This document shows, piece after piece, positions 1 to 8,582 of a stretch of DNA of 64,000 nucleotides. Source of the DNA: Streptococcus sp. SPS1 (lineage in GTDB: Bacteria; Bacillota; Bacilli; Lactobacillales; Streptococcaceae); the NCBI RefSeq assembly GCF_030439915.1, contig NZ_JAQFJG010000005.1:61015-125014 (forward strand), in the 5' to 3' direction. Positions within the stretch are counted from its first letter, which is position 1; the number at the start of each line of letters is the position of its first letter. The notes beneath the pieces were generated by a model, which was not told the origin of the DNA, made no database searches, and saw only the letters and a list, made by a program, of their open reading frames with translations. The translations under genes and the position numbers were made by a program.

Positions 1-834
1 TTCTAGCATCATTCTCTGGTTCTCTTCGTGCTTGTAAAGCTGATAAGATACTTGATAAAAACCTAGTATCCTATCCCTTTCAGCAAAGCTCTCGCTTATA
101 TTTCCCAATAAACAATACAAATCTGCTAATCGATAACTACTATTATATCTTTTACAAATAGCTATCGTTTCTGTAATTTCTGCTATAGCTTCAGATGTTC
201 GTTCATTCAACCACAAATATCTACAATAGTTATATCGGAATTTAATCATCAATTCTAACTGTTCCAAATGATGAACAGATAGTGACTGGAGGTTCTCTTT
301 TAAAAGTTGATAGAGTTCCTGATATGTGTCTTCCTGCCCCATATCAAAATAAAAATTAGCCAAGGTATTTCCCAGTTGTAGATAGTAAAAATCAGATTTT
401 TTCAGAGATAACAGTATTTTTTCCAGTTTCGCAACTGCCCCTGTTTGATGATTTAAATAACAGAATTGAACTAATGTATCAATCCAGTCCAAATAAATCT
501 GGTCTTTAGCAGATAGACGAGTACGTTTAGATTTTTCCAGTTCATAGATGTAATGGAGAGATTCATATTCCCTCTCATCCAAAAATTTCTTAGATAATTC
601 TTTAAACTTATCAATATTTTCTAAACTAGAAACCTCAGTATCTTCAAAGAAATAATCCATGCTCACCTTCAATCGCTTAGATAGTTGAAAGAGTAATTCT
701 GACCCAGGTGAATATTTACCTTGCTCCATACGGCTAATCTGCCCTTGCTCACAAATCCCCTCAGCTAATTCTTTTTGAGATAATTTTAATTCCTTTCTTT
801 TATTTTTTAAGCGTGTCGCTAATAACATACCCAC
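1..834 (-). CDS. XRE-family regulator with TPR-like C-terminus (partial, C-terminus outside window)
   Basis: About 278 codons are visible and the reading frame is still open at base 1. Residues ~5-60 form a Cro/CI-type helix-turn-helix (LSQKELAEG then ISRMEQGKYSPG). The rest is helical, with Tyr/Leu-rich repeats like the TPR region of RNPP regulators (PlcR/Rgg type) that bind secreted peptides. A GTG at 834 sits 8 nt after a GGAGG ribosome site. An in-frame ATG at 828 is the alternative start, 14 nt away. A promoter TTGAAA-N17-TATATT lies at 864-892 on the same strand. No convincing pheromone-like ORF is seen in the short gap beside it, so the peptide link is only family-based. Confidence 0.8.
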   Translation of the reverse strand, partial: MGMLLATRLKNKRKELKLSQKELAEGICEQGQISRMEQGKYSPGSELLFQLSKRLKVSMDYFFEDTEVSSLENIDKFKELSKKFLDEREYESLHYIYELEKSKRTRLSAKDQIYLDWIDTLVQFCYLNHQTGAVAKLEKILLSLKKSDFYYLQLGNTLANFYFDMGQEDTYQELYQLLKENLQSLSVHHLEQLELMIKFRYNYCRYLWLNERTSEAIAEITETIAICKRYNSSYRLADLYCLLGNISESFAERDRILGFYQVSYQLYKHEENQRMMLE

Positions 835-863
835 ACTTTCTTCCTCCTTGCTTTATTTATTAA

Positions 864-892
864 AATATATCAAACACCAAAACATGTTTCAA
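864..892 (-). promoter_or_regulatory. Promoter of the XRE/TPR regulator
   Basis: On the minus strand a TTGAAA (887-892) and a TATATT (864-869) are 17 nt apart. They lie 20-30 nt before the GGAGG ribosome site of the regulator gene. Confidence 0.5.
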
Positions 893-945
893 GTATATAT
901 TTCATATGGTTCTATTTGTATTTGTACAATTTTTTATCTTTTCCA

Positions 946-1596
946 TCACTTCTGCTTGCCTTTAAATCGCCATTGGAAGCGTAGCTTGTCATAGAAGGGA
1001 AATTCGATAAACAAGACTCCCAAGCCCACACAGAGACTGGCAAGGACATCTGATGGATAATGAACTCCCAGATAAACCCTTGATACCAGCACACTGACTA
1101 AGTAAAGGCCAAGGACGATTTGTACGATTTTTCTCCAGACCGAATCTTTAATCCGCTGACTAAGAATAACAATCAAAGTCCCTACCATCAGCGTCACAGC
1201 CAGAGAATGGCCGCTTGGAAAGGAAAATCCCTTCTCCTCAACCAAGTGTAAAATAGCTGGTCGTGGGCGCTGGTAGATATTTTTAAAGGTCACGATTAAA
1301 AGTCCTGCCAAAGCCAGATTTCCCAGCATGAAGAAACTTTCTATCTTCCATCGCTTACGATAAAAGATAAAGGCTACGATGGCAACCCAAGTGATAATCA
1401 CTGGAATATCAATCAAGCGTGTGATGGCTCGGAAAAGAATAGTCAAGTAATCTGGCAAGTCTCCTCGAACGGCAGTCTGAATCGGTTGGTCAAAATCGAC
1501 CAGCGCTTCAGGGTAAAATTTGACCATGTAGCCAAGAATAACGAAAAGTAAAAGGGCAAAACTGCCCTTCATTAAAAATGTTTGTTTATCTCTCAT
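946..1596 (-). CDS. PAP2-family membrane phosphatase
   Basis: This is a 216-aa polytopic membrane protein with the three PAP2/lipid-phosphatase motifs in order: KX6RP at residues 105-113 (KNIYQRPRP), PSGH at 127-130 and SRX5HX3D at 172-183 (S172, R173, H179, D183). Family members remove phosphate from lipid phosphates such as undecaprenyl-PP or phosphatidyl-glycerol-P; the substrate here cannot be read. The start overlaps the end of ribU by 11 nt, so the two are translationally coupled and share the FMN-riboswitch transcript. Hydrophobic segments lie at ~9-28, 62-79, 90-104, 135-147, 157-172 and 185-200. Confidence 0.88.
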   Translation of the reverse strand: MRDKQTFLMKGSFALLLFVILGYMVKFYPEALVDFDQPIQTAVRGDLPDYLTILFRAITRLIDIPVIITWVAIVAFIFYRKRWKIESFFMLGNLALAGLLIVTFKNIYQRPRPAILHLVEEKGFSFPSGHSLAVTLMVGTLIVILSQRIKDSVWRKIVQIVLGLYLVSVLVSRVYLGVHYPSDVLASLCVGLGVLFIEFPFYDKLRFQWRFKGKQK

Positions 1597-2149
1597 AATG
1601 TTTTAAGGTTGGTTTCAAGAGAACATACAACAACCAGAATGAAACGGAAAAGATTACACCCTCAATCAAGTTAAAAGGCAACACCATAGTCATTAGGTAG
1701 TTGGAAAGTCCCAAAATTTTTCCAATATCAAAGTTAGCAAACTTAGCGTACAAAGGAACAGCGTAAACATAGTTGAGAAGCAACATAGCCACGGTTAAAC
1801 CAATAGTTCCAGCTAGAGAACCTAGTAGGAAACGAAGGGTTGTCCGTTCCTTTTTCCAAATCAAAGCAAATACGATGACAAAAACTCCCAAAGCTACGAT
1901 ATTCATCGGCAAACCAATGTAAGTATTCACTCCTTGGCTGTTAAGAAGCAATTTCAAGAGTGAGCGAAGCAAGAGCACTCCTAGAGCAGCAGGCAAATCC
2001 ATGACCACCAGACCCACAAGGACTGGCAAGATACTAAATTCGATCTTGAGGAAAGATGCCGCTGGTAAAAGCGGAAAGTCAAAGTACATCAGCACAAATG
2101 AGATGGCTGATAGAATTGCAATGGTCGAAAGTCGACGTGTGTTTGTCAT
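1586..2149 (-). CDS. ribU: Riboflavin transporter RibU (ECF S-component)
   Basis: This is a hydrophobic 187-aa protein with about six membrane segments, typical of ECF-transporter substrate-binding (S) subunits. It resembles the RibU family (N-terminal LSTIAILSAISFVLMYF; central PAALGVLLLRSLLKLLL). An FMN riboswitch upstream on the same strand strongly supports riboflavin uptake. The chosen ATG at 2149 has GGAGG 8 nt upstream; an upstream in-frame TTG at 2164 overlaps the ribosome site and is rejected. RibU would use a shared EcfA/T energising module. It overlaps the PAP2 gene downstream. Confidence 0.9.
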   Translation of the reverse strand: MTNTRRLSTIAILSAISFVLMYFDFPLLPAASFLKIEFSILPVLVGLVVMDLPAALGVLLLRSLLKLLLNSQGVNTYIGLPMNIVALGVFVIVFALIWKKERTTLRFLLGSLAGTIGLTVAMLLLNYVYAVPLYAKFANFDIGKILGLSNYLMTMVLPFNLIEGVIFSVSFWLLYVLLKPTLKHYER

Positions 2150-2312
2150 AACAGGTTCCTCCAATTTTCTATAAAATCAGAAGAAGTTAGAAAGGATTCC
2201 TCTATCTATTCTCACTTTTTATATCCCAAATCTTCCCTCTCACTCCATTAAGGAAATTCAAGCAAGCGGTTACAGTTTAGCTATAAATCTATCAGAACAG
2301 ACAAAGCTATTC

Positions 2313-2530
2313 TTTCGTCTTCTCCCATCCAGACTATACTGTCGGTTGTGGAATCTCACCACATCAGCTTGCGCTCGCGGACTTATTTGGCTAAGATATT
2401 TTAGATTTATCTAGGCGTCGCAGTCGAAGATGATACTTAAAGTATATCGAGACAAGACAACGACGAGAAAGCTAAAATAGCTAGTCAAATTTACCGCCGG
2501 TCGGGAATCACACCCTGCCCTGAAGACTCT
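2313..2530 (-). promoter_or_regulatory. FMN riboswitch (RFN element)
   Basis: On the minus strand the conserved FMN aptamer blocks appear in order: GTCTTCAGGGCAGGGTG and TTCCCGACCGGCGGT near 2495-2530, AGTCCGCGAGCGC near 2370, then GTGAGATTCCACAACCGACAGT and AGTCTGGATGGGAGAAGA near 2315-2355. The element lies 164 nt before ribU and so should control riboflavin uptake by FMN. The P3 region between GGCGGT and AGTCCGCGAG is about 105 nt of inverted-repeat sequence, far longer than the short P3 usual in this family. Confidence 0.95.
2386..2489. repeat. Long inverted-repeat insert forming the P3 arm of the FMN riboswitch
   Basis: The ends are imperfect inverted repeats (2386-2404 against 2472-2489; CTAAAATA cores). 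Inner matches (GGCGTCGCAGTC against GACAACGACG) and an ATACTTAAAGTAT tip allow one long, nearly continuous hairpin. It could be a MITE-like insertion tolerated in a variable riboswitch arm or a lineage-specific long P3. Confidence 0.6.
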
Positions 2531-2584
2531 TTTATCATAACAAAAAACGCTTGCAAGCGCAAGCATTTTGTTCATTTTCATTTT

Positions 2585-3088
2585 TTATTTCAATTTATCC
2601 ACTTCATAGGTATGGACAAGCTCAAGACCTGCAAAGTTCTGCTGGCGAAGGGCTTCGTAGACAATCATGCAGACGGTATTAGACACATTGAGACTGCGGA
2701 CATGTTCATCATTCATGGGAATACGGAGAGCCTTTTCAGGATGTTCTCGCATAAAGTCCTCAGGCAAGCCCTTATCTTCACGTCCAAAAAGAAAATAATG
2801 GTCGTCGTCAGTCGATAAATCCACCTCAGAATACACTTTCTCAGCGAATTTCGAAATCAGATAGAGTTTGCCCTTCATCTGAGACATGAAATCTTCCAAA
2901 CTATCGTAAAAATAAATCTCTAGCTTATCCCAATAATCCAATCCAGCCCGCTTCATCTTGCGGTCATCGATAGGAAAGCCCATAGGCTTGATGATGTGGA
3001 GGGGAGAATTGGTCGCAGCGCAAGTACGCGCGATATTGCCTGTATTTTGTGGAATTTGAGGCTCAAATAATACAATGTGATTTGTCAT
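2585..3088 (-). CDS. trmL: tRNA (cytidine(34)-2'-O)-methyltransferase TrmL
   Basis: This is a 167-aa SpoU/TrmD-superfamily (SPOUT) methyltransferase. The TrmL signature runs from the N-terminus ([19 protein letters not shown]) through FGREDKGLP to the C-terminal knot region [14 protein letters not shown], which holds the S-adenosylmethionine pocket. The enzyme methylates the wobble-base ribose of tRNA-Leu. I start at ATG 3088 (MTNHIVL), 8-10 nt after AAGGAAG, rather than at an upstream in-frame codon near 3127 that would run into the terminator stem of the structured RNA. The gene is preceded by a promoter, a structured ~100-nt RNA and a terminator. Confidence 0.93.
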   Translation of the reverse strand: MTNHIVLFEPQIPQNTGNIARTCAATNSPLHIIKPMGFPIDDRKMKRAGLDYWDKLEIYFYDSLEDFMSQMKGKLYLISKFAEKVYSEVDLSTDDDHYFLFGREDKGLPEDFMREHPEKALRIPMNDEHVRSLNVSNTVCMIVYEALRQQNFAGLELVHTYEVDKLK

Positions 3089-3111
3089 GACTTGCTTCCT
3101 TTTACCATTGC

Positions 3112-3213
3112 AAAAAAATAGCCACACTGCCCGGAGTCAAGCTCAGCAAACAGCGTGGTTAAGGCATCGTTAACTTACCTCACAACAGGTTTGAAGTAAA
3201 TCAGCGAAACTAC
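3112..3213 (-). ncRNA. Candidate ~100-nt structured small RNA or terminated leader before trmL
   Basis: A strong promoter (TTGACA-N16-TATACT, 3220-3247) predicts a start near 3213. The transcript can form a hairpin ACTT..ACC/GGT..AAGT, then a long stem (CCACGCTG 3151-3158 with CAGTGTGG 3122-3129), then a U-run (3112-3118). It ends about 24 nt before the trmL start. It could be an independent small RNA or an attenuator leader. I do not recognise the family; the lactic-acid-bacterial asd RNA motif is one thing to test. Confidence 0.6.
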
Positions 3214-3219
3214 TTTCTT

Positions 3220-3247
3220 AGTATAACACTTTCAGAATCATTGTCAA
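3220..3247 (-). promoter_or_regulatory. Promoter of the structured RNA / trmL
   Basis: The -35 TTGACA (3242-3247) and -10 TATACT (3220-3225) are separated by 16 nt on the minus strand, close to sigma-A consensus. Confidence 0.7.
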
Positions 3248-3371
3248 TAGAAACGACTTGATTTTTTCAATTTTTTCAAGCTATTTCCAAGGGTTTCTAG
3301 GAGAAAATTCTTAAATATCTGCAAAAATTGCTTACTCTTTTATACCTATCTGTGGACTGGGAATGATGATA

Positions 3372-3884
3372 TTATGACCTCGTTATCTCAAATACTGCTG
3401 TATGAACCCACTCATTATGAATTTGTAAGTCATTTTCTATAACCCTACTAAAGGTAAAGCCATTTTTTAAAAGCACTCTCTGGGAGGCCAGATTGTCCGT
3501 TGCCGTCCCTGCAATGATTCTATTGAAACCATAAGTCGTGAAAGCTTTTTCTAAAACGAGTTTAAGCGCTTCGCTGGCATAACCTAAATTGCTAACATTT
3601 TCTCCAATCCTATATCCAAGTTCTGCTGTTTTTCTATCCTTCCCTAAAACACTTAAATTGATTCTTCCAACCATAACGCCTTGTGCATCTCTAATAAGAT
3701 GCATGTAGACATCATGATTCTCTTGTTCCCTTAACAATTCCCTCGTAATTTCTTTAAAACCTTCTAAATCAAAATAGTTAGCTGGTCTAAGAGGTAAATT
3801 CCGCTCAAAATACTCTTGATTCTCTTTTTCAAAAAAATAGACGTCTAAACTATTTTCTTCAGACAACAGCTCTAAACTTATCAT
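3372..3884 (-). CDS. GNAT-family N-acetyltransferase (RimJ/RimL-like)
   Basis: This is a 170-aa protein with the GNAT fold. The acetyl-CoA pyrophosphate-loop region appears as ELGYRIGENVSNLGYASEAL (residues ~89-108), followed by the β6-7 signature IAGTATDNLASQRVLLKNGF. These are typical of the RimJ/RimL branch, which acetylates protein N-termini or small amines; the substrate is unknown. It stands alone in an AT-rich segment bracketed by a 15-bp direct repeat of the ecfT 3' end, which suggests recent gain. The upstream gap contains no other gene. Confidence 0.85.
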   Translation of the reverse strand: MISLELLSEENSLDVYFFEKENQEYFERNLPLRPANYFDLEGFKEITRELLREQENHDVYMHLIRDAQGVMVGRINLSVLGKDRKTAELGYRIGENVSNLGYASEALKLVLEKAFTTYGFNRIIAGTATDNLASQRVLLKNGFTFSRVIENDLQIHNEWVHTAVFEITRS

Positions 3885-4200
3885 TGTAAATCATCTCCCG
3901 TCATTATATACATTCAACATTTTCCCATGTTTACACAAAATGAAATTAACACGATTTAAATTAAATACTTTTACTATTTTATATCATCTCTACATTATGA
4001 CACTGAACTTAGTTGAAAATGATTATATTTGAATAACTTTGATTTTGTAGTGTAAATTCTACTGTAAAATATACAAGCTAATTCATGTTTTGTCAAAAAG
4101 TTTCAAGCATACAATTATTAACTTTATTTCTCATACAATCTATCAATAAAAAGTTATAGAATAATTTCTCTTTACTTATCTAATGAAAACTTTGACAATA
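3885..4200. other. AT-rich non-coding stretch
   Basis: About 315 bp of very AT-rich sequence between the acetyltransferase start and the end of ecfT. I see no ORF, repeat or clear terminator in it. It belongs to the segment bounded by the 15-bp repeats. Confidence 0.6.
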
Positions 4201-5031
4201 CTATTTCCAAGGGTTGTAAAATCGTCCGTGATTCTGCAAGATAAGTAGTAAACTAGCTACTAAAAACAAGGCTGCCAAGAGCAAGGTAAGATAGTCCCCT
4301 TTTTTCAAGGCTTGATAACTATACCAAGTCCGCTTTTTCTCTTTTCCAAAGCGTCGAAGCTCCATGGCGGTCGCGATGGTATCAATGCGTTCTAACGAGC
4401 TAAAAATCAAGGGCGTAATAATGCGCAGATTGCCTTTGATTCGTTGCATGAGAGAAGCTTTCTTGGATAATTCCATCCCACGCGCCTCCTGAGACATCTT
4501 GATGGTAAAGAATTCTTCCTGCAAATCTGGAATATAGCGCAAGGTCAGGCTGACTGAATAGGCAATCTTGTAAGACACACCGATTTGATTTAAACTGGAA
4601 GCAAACTGACTAGGGTGGGTTGTCATCAAAAAGATAATAGCCAGAGGAATGGTGCAAAGGTACTTAATAGCCAGATTTAGCAGATAAAAGAGTTCTTGAC
4701 TGGTCAGAGTGTAGGCACCGATTCCCTGCCAAATCACACTTCTCTCTCCGTAAAGTCCAACCCCATACTCGGGAGAAAAGAGATAGACCATCAAAACGTT
4801 TAAAACGGCAAATACCGTCGCAAAAACGGCTACAAAGGAAACATCTTTAAAGCGGATTTCTGACAAATAGAGGAGAAAGACCGAAAAGATAGCAATCAGA
4901 ACAAGCAGTCTGGTATCATAGCTAATCATGGCCGCCAAGGACACGAGGATGAAAAAGAGGAGTTTCCCAGCTCCTGACAAGCGATGAATCACAGTATCTC
5001 TATGCTGGTAACCAATTAGTTTAGCTGGCAT
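4201..5031 (-). CDS. ECF transporter transmembrane component (EcfT-like)
   Basis: This is a 276-aa membrane protein of the CbiQ/EcfT family. About five hydrophobic segments are visible (~25-40, 44-57, 64-86, 113-140, 250-265). Two Ala-Arg-type cytoplasmic coupling motifs are present, EARGMEL near residue 182 and MELRRFG near 223; these grip the ATPases. It overlaps the upstream double-ATPase gene by 16 nt, so the two are co-translated. The cargo is set by the S component upstream (UPF0397 protein), perhaps a thiamin-type precursor, but no riboswitch confirms this. Confidence 0.9.
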   Translation of the reverse strand: MPAKLIGYQHRDTVIHRLSGAGKLLFFILVSLAAMISYDTRLLVLIAIFSVFLLYLSEIRFKDVSFVAVFATVFAVLNVLMVYLFSPEYGVGLYGERSVIWQGIGAYTLTSQELFYLLNLAIKYLCTIPLAIIFLMTTHPSQFASSLNQIGVSYKIAYSVSLTLRYIPDLQEEFFTIKMSQEARGMELSKKASLMQRIKGNLRIITPLIFSSLERIDTIATAMELRRFGKEKKRTWYSYQALKKGDYLTLLLAALFLVASLLLILQNHGRFYNPWK

Positions 5032-6698
5032 CCTTCTCTCCTTTCTTTGTAAAATGCCGTTAAAGCAAGTGGATCCACGTCTAGTTTCTTGGCCAAGTTG
5101 AAGATTGAAGTTTCTTTTAGGTTGGCTTTTACTAACAGTTCAGGATTGCTCAACAGACTAGCTGGATCAGTATCGGCAATCAATTCCCCATCCACCATGA
5201 CAAGAGCCCGATCCGAATAATCCAGCATCAATTGCATATCATGAGTAATCATGACAATGGTATGACCTTTTTGATGCAGTTCTTCAAGAAATTCCATAAT
5301 CTCAGTATAGTTCTTCTGGTCTTGACCTGCAGTCGGTTCATCTAAGAGGATAATTTCAGCCCCTAAGACCAAAATCGATGCAATAGTCACACGTTTTTTC
5401 TGTCCAAACGACAGGGCAGAAATAGGCCAATTACGGAATTCATAGAGACCACAGATTTTCAAGGTTTCATAGACTCTCGTTTCAATTTCCTGCTCGTCCA
5501 CACCTCGCAAACGAAGTCCCAGAGCCACCTCATCAAAAATCATGTTGGTCGAAATCATTTGATTAGGATTTTGCAGCACATAGCCTACTCGTTCCGCCCG
5601 TTCTGCAACAGAATCTCCTTTTATATCCTGCCCTTCCCACAGATAGCGTCCTTCAGTCTGAATAAAAGCACTTAGAGCCTTGGCTAGAGTTGACTTCCCT
5701 GCTCCATTTTTTCCGACAATGGCAATCTTTTCACCCTTTTTAATATCCAAATGTAGGGACTTTAAAATCGGTCTATCATCATAAGAAAATGACACGTCCT
5801 CTAGTCTAAAGAGTGACTGTAATTCTGGGGTTTCTTTTACCAGTTCATTCTGCAACTGAACCTGACCTTTTGAGATAGACAAGTTATCCAGATTTGCTAA
5901 TTGTTCTTCCTTAGCTAAATCCACACCTAATTGACGGAGAGTAGTTAGATAAAGGGGTTCCCGAATTCCATTTTGGGTCAATAAATCAGTAGAAAGTAGC
6001 TGATCAGGACTCCCATTAAAGAGGATACGGCCATCGTTTATCAAGACAATCCGATCCACAGAGCGATGCAGAACATCCTCTAAACGGTGCTCGATAATAA
6101 GGGTCGTCGTCCCCTCTTCCTTATGAATCTGGTCAATCAATTCGATAATATCCTGACCTGACTTGGGATCAAGATTGGCGAGTGGCTCATCAAACAAGAG
6201 AATCGGACTCTCATCAATCAAGACACCAGCCAGACTGACTCGCTGCTTTTGTCCACCTGACAAATCCTGAGGACGCTGATCCAGTAAAGAAAGAAGGTCC
6301 AGCTTTTCAGCCCATTTATAAACACGATTTTTCATCTCTTCTAGTCCTGTTACATCATTTTCCAGAGCAAAAGCCAAGTCCTCTGCCACGGACAAGCCGA
6401 TAAACTGCCCATCTGTATCCTGCAAAACCGTGCTGACTAAATGAGATTTATCATAGACACTCATATCAAAAGCGGCTTGACCCTTGATCACAAATTCTCC
6501 AGACATCTGACCCTTGTAAATATTGGGAATAATCCCATTCAAACACTGACCCAAGGTAGATTTACCTGACCCAGATGGCCCAACAATTAAGACTTTCTCT
6601 CCCTTGTAAATGGTCAAGTCTACCCCTTGCAAGGTCGGTTCTTGTTGTGTTTCATACCGGAAAGAGAAATCCTTCCACTCAATTATAGCTTCTTTCAT
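5016..6698 (-). CDS. ECF transporter fused double ATP-binding protein
   Basis: This 560-aa protein has two ABC ATPase halves. The first has Walker [10 protein letters not shown] (~40-48), signature LSGGQKQR and Walker [12 protein letters not shown]. The second has Walker [10 protein letters not shown] (~329-337), the degenerate signature LSFGQKKR and Walker [11 protein letters not shown]. Fused EcfA/A' subunits are usual in this transporter type. It is followed by ecfT with an overlap. A terminator-like hairpin and a BOX lie between it and the S-component gene upstream, so it may be expressed partly separately. Confidence 0.92.
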   Translation of the reverse strand: MKEAIIEWKDFSFRYETQQEPTLQGVDLTIYKGEKVLIVGPSGSGKSTLGQCLNGIIPNIYKGQMSGEFVIKGQAAFDMSVYDKSHLVSTVLQDTDGQFIGLSVAEDLAFALENDVTGLEEMKNRVYKWAEKLDLLSLLDQRPQDLSGGQKQRVSLAGVLIDESPILLFDEPLANLDPKSGQDIIELIDQIHKEEGTTTLIIEHRLEDVLHRSVDRIVLINDGRILFNGSPDQLLSTDLLTQNGIREPLYLTTLRQLGVDLAKEEQLANLDNLSISKGQVQLQNELVKETPELQSLFRLEDVSFSYDDRPILKSLHLDIKKGEKIAIVGKNGAGKSTLAKALSAFIQTEGRYLWEGQDIKGDSVAERAERVGYVLQNPNQMISTNMIFDEVALGLRLRGVDEQEIETRVYETLKICGLYEFRNWPISALSFGQKKRVTIASILVLGAEIILLDEPTAGQDQKNYTEIMEFLEELHQKGHTIVMITHDMQLMLDYSDRALVMVDGELIADTDPASLLSNPELLVKANLKETSIFNLAKKLDVDPLALTAFYKERREGCQLN

Positions 6699-6828
6699 CT
6701 TACTCTCTTCATTCGCTTCTTAGACTTCTATTTTATCATAAATCTACCCCTTCTTGCAGTCTCTTCTCTTAAAATCTTAGCGCCAAAAAGATTCCTATCC
6801 TAGCTTACTTGCCTAACTAATCAATAAA

Positions 6829-6853
6829 CAGCAAAAAGACTGGTTGCCCAGCC
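6829..6853 (-). terminator. Terminator-like hairpin between S-component and ATPase genes
   Basis: On the minus strand GGCTGG-GCAA-CCAGTC is followed by TTTTT (stem halves 6838-6843 and 6848-6853). It lies after the S-component stop and would limit read-through into the ATPase gene. Confidence 0.5.
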
Positions 6854-6867
6854 TTCCCCATCATTTT

Positions 6868-6980
6868 ATACTCAATGAAAATCAAAGAGCAAACCAGAAA
6901 GCTAGCCACAAGTTGCTCAAAACACTGTTTTGAGGTTGCAGATAGAGCTGACGTGGTTTGAAGAGATTTTCGAAGAGTAT
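6868..6980 (-). repeat. BOX element (boxA-boxC type)
   Basis: The boxC end ATACTCAATGAAAATCAAAG opens and the boxA end GAAGAGATTTTCGAAGAGTAT closes, with an inner GCTCAAAACACTGTTTTGAG palindrome. It abuts the stop codon of the ECF S-component gene. Confidence 0.9.
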
Positions 6981-7528
6981 TAGTCCTTTTTCAAACTTCC
7001 TGCACGAGTTTGAGTTCCTGCGTAGGCAAGCAAGAGAAGAGTTCCTGCAATAGCTACAGATACACCATTAGCAATTCCCGCAACAATCCCTTGTGCAAAT
7101 ACTTTTTCTGCCGCTTCTTGATAAATCACAACATCTCCAAGCGGTGCCAAGACACCCCAAACAAGGGCATTTGCAAGTAGTTGAATGAGGTTAAAAATAA
7201 GAATATCTTTCCAGTCAAAGACACCATTGATCACGCGAACGTACTTTCTAAATAGCCCCACAGCTAGACCAAAGAGCCCACTAGCGATAATCCAAGTCCA
7301 CCACAGACCGTAACCAGCAAGAGAGTCCTTGATTGCATGACCAATCAACCCGACAAGCAAACCGATAATCGGTCCAAAAATAATAGAAAGTAGCGCTTGT
7401 ACCGCATACTGAAGCTGGATGCTTGTATTGGGAACAGGGGTCGGAATGTTGATCATCCCGATGACGACAAAGAGGGCAGCGCCAATTCCGACAGCAACAA
7501 CTTGTTTAATTGTAAATTTGATTTCCAT
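6980..7528 (-). CDS. ECF transporter S component, UPF0397 family
   Basis: This is a 182-aa protein with about five to six membrane segments and the UPF0397/HmpT-like pattern (N-terminal [15 protein letters not shown]; central [28 protein letters not shown]). S components bind the vitamin or precursor and dock on the EcfA/T module encoded downstream. The ligand is not shown: there is no thiamin or cobalamin riboswitch upstream. Its TAA stop directly abuts a BOX element. The DUF62 gene lies 18 nt upstream, in the same operon. Confidence 0.85.
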   Translation of the reverse strand: MEIKFTIKQVVAVGIGAALFVVIGMINIPTPVPNTSIQLQYAVQALLSIIFGPIIGLLVGLIGHAIKDSLAGYGLWWTWIIASGLFGLAVGLFRKYVRVINGVFDWKDILIFNLIQLLANALVWGVLAPLGDVVIYQEAAEKVFAQGIVAGIANGVSVAIAGTLLLLAYAGTQTRAGSLKKD

Positions 7529-7546
7529 ACTATTTATTCTCCTATT

Positions 7547-8395
7547 TTATCCTTCTATTTTCTTTATTTCAATGGTCCAAGATGAACCGACACCCACATT
7601 ATAGGCCTTGGCAAAAGAACCTTGGTTGATAGCCAGACCTAAACGATAGAGAGAGTTGATGTAAAGGATGGGTTGCCCAATTCTCACATCCGCAAATGAT
7701 TTGCCATAAACAACCTGATTTTGATAGACCAGCATATCAGCGTGATAGATAGTCACTTCAAAACGGTCACCAAAGTCTGGTTCCAGTTTGTAAAATTCTT
7801 CTCGCGTGATAGAGGTCCAAAGCGAACCAAAACGCACATCCAGAATATCAATAGCTCCCTTCACCAAATGATCTTCAATGATGGTCTCTACGACTGGAAG
7901 CTCTACAATATGGTCTACACTGAGCTCTGGCCCCACTTCCTCAAAAGTAATGTGACCGCTGGCCAGTTTAGCACCAGTATAAGCATAAACATCACGACCG
8001 TGGAAGGTATAAGAATGCTCTGTGTTTTGACGTCTATTGGCCACTTCAGAAATTTCACGAATAGCTACAATGCCAACGTGTTTCTTGATAAAAGAAAGCG
8101 TTCCATTATCTGGCGTGACAATGTATTGATTTTTTGCAGTCTTGGCAACCACACTCTTACGTTTCGAGCCGACACCTGGATCGACAACCGATACAAAAGT
8201 CGTTCCCTCAGGCCAGTAATCCACCGTCTGAAAAAGACGGTAGCTCCCCTCAAAAATATTATAAGGCGTAATATCGTGCGTCAAGTGATGAATTTTTAAG
8301 GTTGGAGATTCTTCTAAAGCCACTCCAATCATAGCCGATACCGCACCATCAACCAGACCAAAGTCTGATTGTAATACCAGTAAATTATTATTCAT
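7547..8395 (-). CDS. SAM hydroxide adenosyltransferase-like protein (DUF62)
   Basis: This 282-aa protein belongs to the DUF62/SAM hydrolase family, whose studied members cleave S-adenosylmethionine to adenosine and methionine. Visible family features are the N-terminal LQSDFGLVDGAVSAM (catalytic Asp), VVDPGVGS near residue 75, PDNGTLS near 102 and FHGRDVYAY near 135. ATG 8395 (MNNNLLV) is chosen because GGAG lies 7 nt upstream; an earlier in-frame start at 8422 has no such site. It heads the ECF S-ATPase-T gene row, a conserved association whose reason is unclear. Confidence 0.85.
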   Translation of the reverse strand: MNNNLLVLQSDFGLVDGAVSAMIGVALEESPTLKIHHLTHDITPYNIFEGSYRLFQTVDYWPEGTTFVSVVDPGVGSKRKSVVAKTAKNQYIVTPDNGTLSFIKKHVGIVAIREISEVANRRQNTEHSYTFHGRDVYAYTGAKLASGHITFEEVGPELSVDHIVELPVVETIIEDHLVKGAIDILDVRFGSLWTSITREEFYKLEPDFGDRFEVTIYHADMLVYQNQVVYGKSFADVRIGQPILYINSLYRLGLAINQGSFAKAYNVGVGSSWTIEIKKIEG

Positions 8396-8582
8396 TTTAT
8401 CTCCTTGTATATCCTTTATCATACCATATTTCAGAGAAAGTCGCTAATAGCTATTTCAATTGGTTAGGGTATAGTTTTATCTTATAGCAAATTTTCACTA
8501 AAAGCTCTTGTTATTAGCTAGTAGGTGCATTTTTTCTTGAAAAAAGGTATGATAGTTACATCATGAAAAAGTAGGTTTTAAT

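Larger units (their letters stand above)
3281..4215. other. GNAT cassette bounded by 15-bp direct repeats
   Basis: The 15-mer CTATTTCCAAGGGTT occurs at 3281-3295 and 4201-4215. The second copy is the last codons and stop of the EcfT gene (NPWK-stop read on the minus strand). The ~905 bp between them holds the acetyltransferase gene and unusually AT-rich flanks. This looks like an inserted segment that duplicated the ecfT end, or recombination between short repeats. No transposase or integrase is inside. Confidence 0.5.

Noticed and set aside
8396..8582. Thiamin (TPP) riboswitch before the DUF62/ECF genes
   Set aside because: No CTGAGA or other TPP aptamer block is present, so the transporter cargo stays unassigned.
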